From: Leptospiraceae bacterium
Lineage (GTDB): Bacteria > Spirochaetota > Leptospiria > Leptospirales > Leptonemataceae
Direction: 5' to 3'
DNA length: 64,000 nt
Assembly (NCBI GenBank): GCA_025059995.1
Contig: JANXCF010000010.1
Coordinates: forward strand, 1-64,000
Position numbers and translations under genes: made by a program. Shown piece by piece: positions 1-9,412 of the stretch; positions within the stretch are counted from its first letter, which is position 1, and each line of letters opens with the position of its first letter. The notes below the pieces were generated by a model that was not told the DNA's origin, made no database searches, and worked only from the letters and a program-made list of their open reading frames with translations.

Positions 1-3000
1 TAATAATTCTGTTTCTTCTCTTAAAAAGTCAGCTCCGATGTAGATAATTGTTTCATTTTGTTTCGTTTGTTTTTTTTGATAAATATATTCCATTAGTTTT
101 TTTCTATCAAATAAATGAAGTTCAGGGACACTTGGTTTTATTGTCATGTTTGTTCGGTTAGCAATCTCATTCAGTAGACTAGAGCCAACTATGTTAGTCA
201 ACTCATTAAGAACAGATTTTATATCCTCGATGTCGATGTTTTCGACTTTTCTTTGCTCCATAGGTATACCCATTAATTCTCCTGCAGTAACTATTGCTCG
301 ATCTTCATCAAAGACCAAACACAACAAAGATTCGAATTCACCTCCAGTTTCTAAGAAAATAGAATAAAAATTTTTATCGGGCTGAATCAATTCCTCCATA
401 TCATGAAATTCAATTGCTTTAAATTCTGGAACAGAAACATCAATTGTAACTCCTAATAATTGGGTTAAAACCAAACCAGCGTTTATCATTCCTGAGTTCA
501 CAACAGAGTATAATTTTTCATAATCCTTTTCTGATAAAAATTGCTTCTCATCTTTAACTATAGAATCACCTTCTTTGAATATTTCTAACCCTATTTCTTT
601 TCGCCTTTCTTTTTCTTTGCGAAATTCCTCGATTACAACAATTTTATCTAACGTTTTATCCTCTTGTTGTATTTCTTTTTGTGTTATTTGGATTGCTTCA
701 TTTTGATTCGCTGAAGATAACAATACATCATTGTTTTTATCTGTTGTTTTTTCTATTATATGGACAACTGCTGTTTCTTTCTTTGGTTCTTGTGGTTCTT
801 GAATGAATTCTTCTTTTTCTTTAATTTCTTTAATAGGTAAGCTTTTTGATTTTTTCTTTATTCTTCTTGATGTTGTGGATAGTTCCTTCACTTTTTGATT
901 GTAAACTTTTATAGCATTTATAATTTCTTCATCTTGTTTTATTTTTTGAATTTGTGCATCATAGTTTTGTGTCGCAATTTCTAAAAGTCCATTCACATCT
1001 AAAACCATCACTATACTACCATCCCCTAATAAACAAGCACCAATAAGTCCCAAGATATTTTTATAATTTTGTTCCAAAGATTTAATTACAATTTCTCTCT
1101 TTCCTATCATTTCATCTACAATATACCCCACTTTTCGACTTCCAATACTTACGATAACTACTGGGATTTCTTTGTTTTGATTTTCAGCTGCAGATTCATC
1201 AACCTCTGCTGGTATGTTTTTGTAAACATTTCCATTCCATTTCGAAGGTAATCCCATCAAAACTGAGAGTTCGTAAACAGGGACTATTTCTTTTCGTAGA
1301 TTAATTATATTTTTCCCTTGCAATGTAGTAATTTGAGAAGGTGATATCCGTACAGTTTCAACCACATCAGAAAGTGGAAATGCATATTCTTCATCTTCTA
1401 CTTTGACATGTATAGTAGAAATAATAGCCAAAGTAAGAGGAAACATTAAAATAAAGCTGGTTCCCACACCAGGTGTTGTATTAATCTGTATAGAACCTTT
1501 GAATTGATCAACAACATCCTTCACTACATTCATTCCTACACCACGACCACTTATGTTGCTTACTCGTTCAGCAGTAGAAAAACCCGGCTGAAAGATAAAT
1601 TGATAAATTTCATTCTCAGTTAGTTGTTCTTTTTCATTGAGTAATCCAAGACTTTTTGCTTTTTCTAAAATTTTTTCTTTGTTTAATCCACGACCATCAT
1701 CTTGAACTTCTATAAAGATATGATTCCCACTTTGATAAGCTTTTAATATTATCGTCCCAGTCTCAGGTTTGCCTTTTTGTATTCTTTCTTCTGAAGGTTC
1801 AATCCCATGATCAATAGCATTTCTGATTAAATGCATTAGGGGATCATTTAAAGAATCAATAATGTTTTTATCTAATTCTGTATCCTCCCCTTGAATAATC
1901 AGTTCTACTTTCTTTCCCAATCCCATAGCTAAATCTCTAACAGGGCGATGAAATCTTTGGAAGACGACACCAACAGGCATCATCCTCATCTTCATCACCC
2001 CTGATTGAAGTTCTCGTGCGATTCGAATAGCTTGTTCAATTTTGTTTCTCAGCTCCGTTAGAGTTTGAGTTTCCCCAAATTCATTCACTAAATCATCATA
2101 GATTTTTTGAAGTCCTGAATTGGTAATTACCAACTCTCCCACGTTATTTAAAATATAATCAATCTTTTCTGCAGGTACTCGGATGCTTTTTGATTTAATT
2201 ACACTTTCTGTATCAAGCTCTTTATCTTTGGATATGCCACCTTCTTTCGAGGAAGAGATTTCTTGGGATAATCTTTGATTTATGGTTTTAGAAGGCATTA
2301 TATCTCTTAATCCTCTTTGAAGTTCAATTTCTTTAACGGATATCTTTTCTATTAAATCTATTTGACATAACTTTATGATCTGCTGCTGATTGAAGGGACC
2401 ATAAACTACAAATTCTAATCTTTTTAAGTTGGAATTTCTTTCTAGTTCATTTAGACTAGGATCTATCTTGTAAATTTGTAAGGCTTTGAACAAGCGATTG
2501 TAAATTAAAAGTAAGCGTAGATTTTTCATGGGTGCTTCTTCTTCTAATTGAACATACCCATGAAATACCTTTTCATCATATCTAACGATGTTTGTTAATT
2601 GATGAAGGTCTTCTTCTGTTAGTTCAATCTTCATTTTAATTTTATCATCTTGTTGTATTAATTCTTTTTGTTCTGATAATCTTGCTTCTTCAAATTCCTT
2701 TTCTTTTTCTTTCAGTATCTCTGAACTTGTTTTTTTTACATCATGAATTTCTGACTTGGCTTTTGTGATATCACTGCTATTAAAGCTTTGAACCTCTTTT
2801 ATGGAGTATTCCTCAAGCTTTTTTGCTAATTCGTTTAGAACTTCTTTTTCTTCTTCTCTATTTGCTTGAAAACTTGCAACAGAGTTCTTTATGGCATCCA
2901 AACAAGAAAAAAGTAAATTCATTAGTTCTGTCTTGACTAAAATCTTCTTATCTTTGATAAGTTGAAATAAGTCTTCCATTTTGTGTGCTAAACGAGATAG

Positions 3001-3174
3001 GTATTCTAAGCCAACAAAACCAGCAGAGGATTTTAAAGTGTGAGCTATCCGAAAGATTTCATTGATGATTTCTGGATTTGTATAATCCTGCTCCAGTTCT
3101 AATAAACTGCGATTTAAATCATCAATGTGTTCTTGAACCTCATCAAAAAATAGATCTAAGTATTTTTCTTCCAT
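1..3174 (-). CDS. cheA: Chemotaxis histidine kinase CheA with C-terminal CheC-like domain (3' end beyond window)
   Basis: The frame is open from ATG at 3174 to base 1, giving at least 1058 residues; the stop lies outside the window. Domains in order: P1/HPt (about 1-110, phospho-acceptor H45 in AHTLKSSAG); a P2-like linker; dimerisation segment near 328; HATPase with N-box LIRNAIDHG near 445 and G-box GRGVGMNV near 545; a CheW-like domain (about 560-700); a charged linker; and a CheC-like domain from about 870. The last domain has an intact CheC/CheX/FliY phosphatase motif S987-x3-E991-x2-N994-x22-P1017, and an earlier copy with S890 where the catalytic Glu should be. CheA phosphorylates CheY; the extra domain may dephosphorylate it. 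It starts 15 bases after cheW. Confidence 0.95.
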   Translation of the reverse strand, partial: MEEKYLDLFFDEVQEHIDDLNRSLLELEQDYTNPEIINEIFRIAHTLKSSAGFVGLEYLSRLAHKMEDLFQLIKDKKILVKTELMNLLFSCLDAIKNSVASFQANREEEKEVLNELAKKLEEYSIKEVQSFNSSDITKAKSEIHDVKKTSSEILKEKEKEFEEARLSEQKELIQQDDKIKMKIELTEEDLHQLTNIVRYDEKVFHGYVQLEEEAPMKNLRLLLIYNRLFKALQIYKIDPSLNELERNSNLKRLEFVVYGPFNQQQIIKLCQIDLIEKISVKEIELQRGLRDIMPSKTINQRLSQEISSSKEGGISKDKELDTESVIKSKSIRVPAEKIDYILNNVGELVITNSGLQKIYDDLVNEFGETQTLTELRNKIEQAIRIARELQSGVMKMRMMPVGVVFQRFHRPVRDLAMGLGKKVELIIQGEDTELDKNIIDSLNDPLMHLIRNAIDHGIEPSEERIQKGKPETGTIILKAYQSGNHIFIEVQDDGRGLNKEKILEKAKSLGLLNEKEQLTENEIYQFIFQPGFSTAERVSNISGRGVGMNVVKDVVDQFKGSIQINTTPGVGTSFILMFPLTLAIISTIHVKVEDEEYAFPLSDVVETVRISPSQITTLQGKNIINLRKEIVPVYELSVLMGLPSKWNGNVYKNIPAEVDESAAENQNKEIPVVIVSIGSRKVGYIVDEMIGKREIVIKSLEQNYKNILGLIGACLLGDGSIVMVLDVNGLLEIATQNYDAQIQKIKQDEEIINAIKVYNQKVKELSTTSRRIKKKSKSLPIKEIKEKEEFIQEPQEPKKETAVVHIIEKTTDKNNDVLLSSANQNEAIQITQKEIQQEDKTLDKIVVIEEFRKEKERRKEIGLEIFKEGDSIVKDEKQFLSEKDYEKLYSVVNSGMINAGLVLTQLLGVTIDVSVPEFKAIEFHDMEELIQPDKNFYSIFLETGGEFESLLCLVFDEDRAIVTAGELMGIPMEQRKVENIDIEDIKSVLNELTNIVGSSLLNEIANRTNMTIKPSVPELHLFDRKKLMEYIYQKKQTKQNETIIYIGADFLREETELL

Positions 3175-3189
3175 AGACCTGAATTCTAA

Positions 3190-3690
3190 TTAGTTTATCA
3201 ATTCTTTTGTATTGGTTAAAGCTTCTTTTTGATATTTTTCTTTTTGTTCCATCATAGGGCTATAGACTCCTACAAGTAAAGGTAAATTAAAAATCAAAAA
3301 CAATTTCTCTTTACTCCTTCCTACACCCTCAATGAAACTTTCTGAAAATCCCTTGAGCTCAACTCCTTCAATTTGGCTTTTCTTCAAGGTTACAACTTCC
3401 TGAACTTTTTCAACCAATATCCCGAGATTTTTGTTAAAAACAGAACAAACGACTATTCTCGAATATGGTGTCAATTGGGTATATTCATTTTTTAAAATCT
3501 TTCTTACATCTAAAACGGGCACTATATTTCCCCTCAAATTAATTACCCCTAATACATAATTTTCTGCGTTTGGCAGTCTTGTTACAGGAAGCGGTTTAAG
3601 AATTTCAGTTATGCTTAATATATCAATCCCATAAATATTTTCAGCTGTTTCGAAAATCAAATATTGCTGTTCATTGCTATACATATTCAT
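3190..3690 (-). CDS. cheW: Chemotaxis coupling protein CheW
   Basis: This 166-residue cytoplasmic protein has the usual CheW length and beta-rich pattern: YLIFETAENIYGID at the start, LGVINLRGNIVPVLDVRKIL in the middle and GILVEKVQEVV later. CheW links CheA to methyl-accepting receptors in the polar array. The gene lies directly upstream of cheA on the same strand, so the two are probably made from one transcript. No receptor or cheY gene is visible here; they may lie past the left edge. ATG at 3690 is used; a second ATG two codons in is possible. Confidence 0.95.
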   Translation of the reverse strand: MNMYSNEQQYLIFETAENIYGIDILSITEILKPLPVTRLPNAENYVLGVINLRGNIVPVLDVRKILKNEYTQLTPYSRIVVCSVFNKNLGILVEKVQEVVTLKKSQIEGVELKGFSESFIEGVGRSKEKLFLIFNLPLLVGVYSPMMEQKEKYQKEALTNTKELIN

Positions 3691-3699
3691 ATTTTACAA

Positions 3700-4284
3700 C
3701 TACATATTTTCGATTTTTTTTTGTTTGTAAACAATATTATTTTCGGTAATGATTAGATCTAAAATTAAGTCGTGCTCAAACCCCATAAATGATAATTGAG
3801 TTAGATCCTCAGGAATGATACTAAGTTTGATTGATAATCGGGAACTTGGATTTTTCGAAAAATAGCGATCATAAAAACCTCCTCCCCTTCCTAAACGAAC
3901 AAAATCTTGATTGCATCCCAAAGAAGGAATTATCACCAAATCATTTTCTTGGGGGATACCCTCCTTCATTTCCAACGGTTCCTTTATCCCGAAATGATTC
4001 ACCCCCAAAGGAAAAAATTGACCGTCTTTCTTATAGAGACTAAACTTCATGTCTTGATTATTGATGATAACGGGTAGATAAATCTCTGATTGTAATACAC
4101 CAAAGATTCTATCTACAGGAAATTCATTCTCTATTGGAAAATAAGCAAAGATGCGTTTAGGCTGATATATTTTGAGACTTTGAATGAGAAATTCAAACAT
4201 CCTTTCAATTTTTTTTGTATCTTTAAGAAACTCTTTCCAGTAGAGTTTTGCCTCCTTTCGAATTTCTGTTTTTTCTGCACTCAT
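3700..4284 (-). CDS. 5-formyltetrahydrofolate cyclo-ligase
   Basis: The protein belongs to the family that converts 5-formyl-THF plus ATP to 5,10-methenyl-THF. Supporting features are an N-terminal basic helix (EKTEIRKEAKLYWKEF), the PVIINNQDMKF region and the diagnostic LGRGGGFYDRYF glycine-rich nucleotide loop about two thirds along. Length from the chosen ATG is 194 residues, normal for the family. The start is uncertain: ATG at 4299 and TTG at 4329 are also in frame, and none has a good Shine-Dalgarno. The gene sits 9 bases upstream of cheW, but a link to chemotaxis is unlikely. Confidence 0.88.
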   Translation of the reverse strand: MSAEKTEIRKEAKLYWKEFLKDTKKIERMFEFLIQSLKIYQPKRIFAYFPIENEFPVDRIFGVLQSEIYLPVIINNQDMKFSLYKKDGQFFPLGVNHFGIKEPLEMKEGIPQENDLVIIPSLGCNQDFVRLGRGGGFYDRYFSKNPSSRLSIKLSIIPEDLTQLSFMGFEHDLILDLIITENNIVYKQKKIENM

Positions 4285-4390
4285 AGAAGCATAGAACATA
4301 AATCTTTCAAAATTCCACAACAAATCCAAATTTTTTATCGTTAACCAAAATTTGAGTAGACATTTTTCTCACAATTCATATTTTGTATAT

Positions 4391-4867
4391 ATGAAAACTA
4401 TAATTTTAAAACCATATCCAGAACTTTTAAATACTAGAAAAGTAAGATTGCATGCCAGCTTGGTTAGTTTGATAACCCTTTTGAGTTTGATCACTTTTTG
4501 GTTGATTCATCCCGTTGTTTCGTTGGTAATTACGAGTTTTCTTTTTCTTGACTTTTTGTTTACTTTTCTCTTTGGTCCGAATCGTTCATTCTTTTCTTCT
4601 TTAGTAGAAACTCTCCATCAGAAATATCAGTTATTTTCCGAAAATTGGGTATCCCCAAGACCAAAACGATTTGCCAAGTTTTGTGGCTTATCCATTCTAT
4701 TGATTTCTTTTCTATTTTACCCTAACAATTTATATGTATTTTTTCTTTCTCTGTTGGCATTGTTCAGTTTTCTTGAGGCGGCATTTAATTATTGTGTTGC
4801 ATGCAAATTATTTTCTTTGGGACAAAGAATTGGAATTGTTCCACCAGATGATTGTAAAAATTGTTAA
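4391..4867 (+). CDS. DUF4395-type integral membrane protein
   Basis: The protein has about 158 residues and two hydrophobic blocks, each likely two helices (roughly 20-60 and 95-140). The C-terminal part reads FLEAAFNYCVACKLFSLGQR, resembling the conserved Cys-x2-Cys end of DUF4395 proteins, which are often found near thiol or redox genes. It ends with another cysteine pair (DDCKNC). The biochemical role is unknown. ATG at 4391 is preferred over the upstream in-frame codon at 4352, because family members begin just before a basic, proline-rich segment. It is divergent from the cyclo-ligase gene. Confidence 0.6.
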   Translation: MKTIILKPYPELLNTRKVRLHASLVSLITLLSLITFWLIHPVVSLVITSFLFLDFLFTFLFGPNRSFFSSLVETLHQKYQLFSENWVSPRPKRFAKFCGLSILLISFLFYPNNLYVFFLSLLALFSFLEAAFNYCVACKLFSLGQRIGIVPPDDCKNC

Positions 4868-5217
4868 GAATTGGAACATGTCTTTTCTCCAACCTACATA
4901 AGGAAGCAAGATTACATACAATCACTTGGGACCCCCAAGATTGAGGTTTTCGATAGTATTTACGAAGACAAAAAATATATAATCAAGCTGGAACAGAATT
5001 CACAGCCATGCCCGAAAATCGGGCTTCCTGACTTTTGAACCATCTATAACAAATACTGCATTGAATTAAGTATTATATTATCGAAACTTTCGGATTTTCT
5101 ATGAAAATGTTGCAAATAAGATTTTTAGAAGATCCCATCATCGCTGCCATCTAATCACCCAAGCAGAATGAAAATCCAAATTGTGTATAACGTTAGAGAA
5201 GGAATCAAAACAACACG
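4868..5217 (+). other. 350-base gap with a possible decayed transposase fragment
   Basis: No intact gene is visible. Frame 4874-5038 (+) is open for 54 codons and ends KKYIIKLEQNSQPCPKIG, which recalls the N-terminus of ISL3-type transposases, where a valine-rich strand precedes a CPxCG zinc site. No start codon, catalytic region or terminal repeats accompany it. Two short perfect inverted repeats lie inside (CTTGGG/CCCAAG and GCCCGA/TCGGGC). The resemblance is weak and may be chance. Confidence 0.2.
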
Positions 5218-6045
5218 TTAAACATAAGAAGGCGGAAAAACATCCAAAAAACCAGACCGAAAATCAGGAAAACGAAAAGAAAAGTTTTTTGTATAAAGAC
5301 TGATAATTTTTCGTTGTGTAGTGGGTGGCTCGAGGTTTCTTCTTGGGATTTCTATTTTATAGGTCCTGTGGATAAATTCCAATACTTTTTGGATGGGTTC
5401 ATTTTTTGGTTCTATGGCATTGATTACATTCTTTCGTTGATATCCTGAGAAAAGACTTACCTCAATCCCACTATCATAGATTTGATATGAAAACTCAATC
5501 AAGATCTGGCATAAATCATATACATGAATACGATATACAACTTTATTCTCCGTCGGTATTAAATGATATTCTTGATTTTTCAAACTTTTAACCAAATTCC
5601 TCTCAGGTCCGTATATGCCACCAGATCGAACTATCAAGGCATAAGGAAACCACATCAAGACAGCTTCTTCTAATTCCCAACGTTTTATCCCTCTTTCCGA
5701 AAAAAAAGGAATTTCGGTTTGTTCATGAAATTCCATTGAAACTTCTGGATAAACTGATGTAGAACTAATGTGAGTATAGACAAACTTTTTTTGTTGATAC
5801 AAAGGGAGCAAAACTTCCTTGTATAAAGGATTCATTAACCTCTGGTTTTCCTCATAAACTGGCGGAATGGTATCGATCACTACATCAGGAAAAAAATCTT
5901 CAGTCCACACCCACTCTTTTTTTAAGTCTTCTGGTTTTCTGGTTAAAACTCGAAAGTCAATATCAAAGTGTCGAATGAAATATTTTGTTGTAAATCCAAA
6001 TCCCAAAATCAGAACTTTTTTCTTTGACACAGAATTAGAAAACAA
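5218..6045 (-). CDS. NAD(P)-binding epimerase/dehydratase-like protein (extended SDR)
   Basis: About 270 residues. A Rossmann N-terminus reads KKVLILGFGFTTKYFIRHF. An SSTSVYPEV stretch occupies the place of the catalytic Ser/Tyr region, followed by RSGGIYGPERN, typical of extended SDRs such as the YeeZ group. The substrate is unknown; similar genes are often annotated as sugar-nucleotide epimerase or ornithine-cyclodeaminase-like, without proof. There is no in-frame ATG at the 5' end, so the start is TTG at 6045 or GTG at 6030. GTG at 6030 puts the nucleotide-binding strand at residue 5. It is divergent from the gene at 6082. Confidence 0.7.
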   Translation of the reverse strand: MFSNSVSKKKVLILGFGFTTKYFIRHFDIDFRVLTRKPEDLKKEWVWTEDFFPDVVIDTIPPVYEENQRLMNPLYKEVLLPLYQQKKFVYTHISSTSVYPEVSMEFHEQTEIPFFSERGIKRWELEEAVLMWFPYALIVRSGGIYGPERNLVKSLKNQEYHLIPTENKVVYRIHVYDLCQILIEFSYQIYDSGIEVSLFSGYQRKNVINAIEPKNEPIQKVLEFIHRTYKIEIPRRNLEPPTTQRKIISLYTKNFSFRFPDFRSGFLDVFPPSYV

Positions 6046-6081
6046 AAAAGAAAAAACACAAAAAAAGAAAATGCATTTTTT

Positions 6082-6945
6082 ATGAAGTTCTTAGAATCTT
6101 TGGAACTCCAAAATCTATCAAAACAATACTATCTTGATTTAACTGTAAAGAAGCAAATTTTCCCTTCGGTGATTCTTGATGATGATTGGTTCTTGGGGAA
6201 TCCATCATCACGTTTTTTTGTAGTCATTGAGCGAGATCACCTCGAGAAAGAAGAATTCTGGGAATTCCTTTGGAACTTCTATCAACCGAATTATGTGAAG
6301 CTTTCCCGATGGTGGCATAGACACTTCCCTGAAAAAAATCCTATTGGAATTATAAAAAGTTTTCACTGGGGCTATCACAACAGAACCTTGAGTGATTGGA
6401 AAGAGTGGTCCGATTTTCATACCAACTCAGAAAAACTTTTAGAGCTTTATGAACTACCCATATCGGTTGTTCGTTTATGGGATCGTCTAAATGAAGAATT
6501 ACAAAATGATTGGTTGAAAATCTTAAATATCTTTCGGATCAAAAAAAACTATATTATGAAAATCATAGAATATCTTTATGATCTTCCATTCGAAAAACAA
6601 AAGGAAATAACAAAAACGAGTTTAGAATTAGCCATCAAATATCAAGAAAACCCTGAAAAAACATTCCCCCAGAGCGAAATTTACGAGATGGTGGTAGGAG
6701 CTCGATATCCTCTATTTTACAAAAGAAAAATCCTCACCTATAAACTCAAAAAAACTCTTGAAGATCGACTACAAATACAAAACTTATCGATACAATTACC
6801 CGAGGATTTTGAATCCCATCCTATAGAACTACGATTATCTTTGAAATCTTTTGAGGACCTAAAAGACTTTTTACAAAAAATCCAAAAAAAAGAAAATCAA
6901 GATTACTTAAAAGAATTAATAGAAAAAGTTTATGAAATTTCGTAG
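6082..6945 (+). CDS. Protein of unknown function (287 aa)
   Basis: I do not recognise a family. The protein is cytoplasmic by composition, with no signal peptide or membrane segment, and is rich in Trp, Tyr, Lys and Glu. The N-terminal third is mixed alpha/beta with a histidine- and tryptophan-rich stretch (SRWWHRHFPEK). Residues about 130-200 look all-helical, and a helical C-terminus follows. The middle (PISVVRLWDRLNEELQ) loosely recalls the helical part of ParB-like proteins, but no ParB box is present. The stop overlaps the next gene by 14 bases, so the two are probably translated together. Confidence 0.75.
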   Translation: MKFLESLELQNLSKQYYLDLTVKKQIFPSVILDDDWFLGNPSSRFFVVIERDHLEKEEFWEFLWNFYQPNYVKLSRWWHRHFPEKNPIGIIKSFHWGYHNRTLSDWKEWSDFHTNSEKLLELYELPISVVRLWDRLNEELQNDWLKILNIFRIKKNYIMKIIEYLYDLPFEKQKEITKTSLELAIKYQENPEKTFPQSEIYEMVVGARYPLFYKRKILTYKLKKTLEDRLQIQNLSIQLPEDFESHPIELRLSLKSFEDLKDFLQKIQKKENQDYLKELIEKVYEIS

Positions 6946-7885
6946 TTTGGGACTTCTCTTATATCTTATTTCTTACAACTCCATCTTTTCGGATCCTTTG
7001 AATCTTCCTCTAAAACCCATTCTCCCCAAAACTGAGAATGTTTGGCATCAATATCTACAACTGGGAGACTATTACTACAAAAAGAAGTATTATACTCATG
7101 CTTTGTTTTATTATGAATTTCTCTACAAAAACAAATATTTCAATAATCACTTAAAGTCGAAACTATTATTAAACTATCTACAACTAAAAGAAAAAGAATT
7201 TCTAAAACCCAATTTACAATATATCCAAGAAATTTTATCCCAAGAAAGCCATGATTTTTCAGAAAATTACATTCAACTTTATGCTTCTTTTCGTTTTGGA
7301 TTTCACCCTATGGCATTAGTCAAAATGAGAGCTCTGATGAATTCTTCTATCCCTGAGGAGAAAAAAGACTACGCCAAACTGATTTTCGGAAGTCTCTATT
7401 TTGAAGAAGGGAATTTCCATCAAGCAATCGAGTATTACGAAAAACTAAAACACGAAAGCCAAAATCAGGAAGTTCAGAAATTAGCAGAAGACATCATCGA
7501 AGAAACCCAACAACTCCAAAAAGAAAAGTTCAAAAATCCCTTGATAGCTTCTTTTTTATCTTTAATGATTCCAGGGAGTGGGTATTTCTACACTGGAAGC
7601 TATGTTGAAGGTACTTTGGCATTTTTTTGGAATTTGATTTTTTTCGGTGGTGGGATTTATATTTATCAGTTAGAAAGCCAAACAAAGCGACCACACCTTG
7701 TATCATATGCGTTTCTCGTGCCTGGTGTGATTCTTTATGTATCTCAGATTCTTGGTTCTTATGCAAATGTAATGCATCATAATCATTTTCGTCTTCGGGT
7801 ATTTTATCAAAAATTACGGAGCTTATATTTTCATACGGACTTCATTGAAAGAACTTCAGGGATTGAATTTCAAGTCGCTTTTTGA
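6932..7885 (+). CDS. Secreted/membrane TPR protein with C-terminal transmembrane domain
   Basis: A signal peptide or anchor (about 1-20, LGLLLYLISYNSIFS) is followed by helical repeats resembling tetratricopeptides (AKLIFGSLYFEEGNFHQAI, AIEYYEKLK, about 60-190). A C-terminal membrane region starts at about 205 with SLMIPGSGYFYTGSYVEG and has three hydrophobic stretches. Membrane regions with a P-G-x-G-x-x-Y-x-G motif occur in TM2/DUF5683-like proteins attached to TPRs. A scaffold or envelope role is likely; the precise function is unknown. The ATG at 6932 lies inside the previous gene. The gene converges on coaX with one base between stops. Confidence 0.7.
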   Translation: MKFRSLGLLLYLISYNSIFSDPLNLPLKPILPKTENVWHQYLQLGDYYYKKKYYTHALFYYEFLYKNKYFNNHLKSKLLLNYLQLKEKEFLKPNLQYIQEILSQESHDFSENYIQLYASFRFGFHPMALVKMRALMNSSIPEEKKDYAKLIFGSLYFEEGNFHQAIEYYEKLKHESQNQEVQKLAEDIIEETQQLQKEKFKNPLIASFLSLMIPGSGYFYTGSYVEGTLAFFWNLIFFGGGIYIYQLESQTKRPHLVSYAFLVPGVILYVSQILGSYANVMHHNHFRLRVFYQKLRSLYFHTDFIERTSGIEFQVAF

Positions 7886-7886
7886 T

Positions 7887-8666
7887 CTATGACTTTTGAT
7901 AATCAAAAATGAACTTTAAGCCTTTTAACGTCAAATCATAATCTACGATATCAAACAGATTTGGAACTTCACGATGGATCATCTGGGAAAATCCCCCCGT
8001 GGCTATTACTTGAAATTGAGTTTCTGAATACTTTGCTTTCATGTTGTTGATGATTTCTTTCAACATTCCCACCCATCCATAAAAAAAACCCGCTTGTATA
8101 GAATGAACGGTACTGTCGCCAATGATTCCTGAGGGAGGTTTCGTAAATTCTACTAACGGAAGCAAGGCGGTTTTAGCGTGAAGTGCTTCTATAGACATAC
8201 GAAGTCCAGGAGCTATCACACCACCGTGGTAGTCACCTTCTTTGATTAAACAAAAAGTGGTTGCCGTCCCCAAATCCACAATGATTAAATCTTTACCATA
8301 AAGAGTAATCCCAGCAACAGCATTTACGATCCGATCCGCCCCCAATTCAAAGGGACGAGGATATTTGAATTTTAATGGCAATTTCATGTTATATACAACT
8401 CTTATAGGATCGCAGTGATAATATTCTTTAATCATTCTATCCAAAATGGGATTAAACGAAGGAACAACAGAAGAATAAATGGCTTGATGGATAGAATTTG
8501 GTTGGTAATTGGCAGACTGGAGAAAATTGTTCAAATAGACTCCCAGTTCATCAGAGGTCCATTCTTTTTTTGTTACAATGCGCCATGATCTAACCAAAGT
8601 ATCACCATCAAACAAACCAAAAACGGTATTCGTATTTCCAACATCAACGGCTAAAAGATAGCTCAT
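7887..8666 (-). CDS. coaX: Type III pantothenate kinase
   Basis: First step of coenzyme A synthesis: pantothenate plus ATP to 4'-phosphopantothenate. The 259-residue length and ASKHA-fold motifs fit CoaX: DVGNTNTVFG (phosphate 1), GADRIVNAVAG, IVDLGTATTF (catalytic Asp region) and GGVIAPGLRMS. The ATG at 8666 overlaps the birA stop by four bases (ATGA), so translation is probably coupled. The birA-coaX order is common in bacteria, and both enzymes serve cofactor supply. Confidence 0.96.
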   Translation of the reverse strand: MSYLLAVDVGNTNTVFGLFDGDTLVRSWRIVTKKEWTSDELGVYLNNFLQSANYQPNSIHQAIYSSVVPSFNPILDRMIKEYYHCDPIRVVYNMKLPLKFKYPRPFELGADRIVNAVAGITLYGKDLIIVDLGTATTFCLIKEGDYHGGVIAPGLRMSIEALHAKTALLPLVEFTKPPSGIIGDSTVHSIQAGFFYGWVGMLKEIINNMKAKYSETQFQVIATGGFSQMIHREVPNLFDIVDYDLTLKGLKFIFDYQKS

Positions 8667-9412
8667 ACTAATACAATCCTATCATCCCAATCTTTGATGG
8701 TTGTGATTTGATTTTCTTTGTTGCGGATTCTTAAGTATCCTTTATTGTCAATATTTTCTACTACATATTCTTCTGTATTTATACGTATCTTTCTATGCAT
8801 TAAAAAATGATAACGATGTATCAAGTCTTTGTAAGACTCAAAAGAATAAGGTTTTTCGAGAGAAAGTTCGTTCATTTTTTGAATCAAAAAGTCCAAGTAA
8901 AATAGAGGTTCATATTCCACATTTTCAGAAAACAAGGCAACCGGTGGAAACAGAGCAGGTTCATCGATTGAGGGTGTAGCTGACCAATTCAGTCCGATCC
9001 CAACAACAACTTTCCAAGTTTTCTTGTTTTTGAATTGGGTTTCAATCAAAATCCCTGCGAGTTTCCCTAAGTTTTGAGATTCATCTCTCATCAAAACATC
9101 ATTAGGCCACTTGATATAAAATGTCTTCTCTGAGAGACTGAGTTGCTTCATCATGGCATACAATGACTCAACAACGCACAAAGCAACCACCAGCGAAAAG
9201 TAGCTATAACGTTCAAAATCGTCGATATATAGTCCAAGTGAGAAAAGAAACGATTTTTTGGGGACATCTTTCCATTTTCGTTCTTTTCGTCCTTTTCCTC
9301 TTTGTTGGGAATCGGCTGTGATGATTGTTCCGTGTTCAAAATCCTGTTGGAGCAAATAATCATTGGTTGAGTCAATCGAAGGAAAGTGGATCCAATGAGC
9401 TTTGGTAAGCAT
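8663..9412 (-). CDS. birA: Biotin--protein ligase, single-domain
   Basis: It activates biotin to biotinyl-AMP and transfers it to a lysine of biotin carboxyl carrier proteins. Motifs are STNDYLL at the start, the biotin/ATP loop QQRGKGRKERKW (the family GRGRxGRxW loop), KWPNDVLM and KLAGILIET, then VVGIGLNW. At 249 residues there is no N-terminal helix-turn-helix, so it should be enzymatic only and not a repressor. It lies between htrA (no spacer) and coaX (4-base overlap). Confidence 0.95.
   Translation of the reverse strand: MLTKAHWIHFPSIDSTNDYLLQQDFEHGTIITADSQQRGKGRKERKWKDVPKKSFLFSLGLYIDDFERYSYFSLVVALCVVESLYAMMKQLSLSEKTFYIKWPNDVLMRDESQNLGKLAGILIETQFKNKKTWKVVVGIGLNWSATPSIDEPALFPPVALFSENVEYEPLFYLDFLIQKMNELSLEKPYSFESYKDLIHRYHFLMHRKIRINTEEYVVENIDNKGYLRIRNKENQITTIKDWDDRIVLV

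Noticed and set aside
7895-7909. Palindrome TTTTGATAATCAAAA as a terminator
   Set aside because: It lies within the coaX coding end, is all A/T-rich and has no GC stem.
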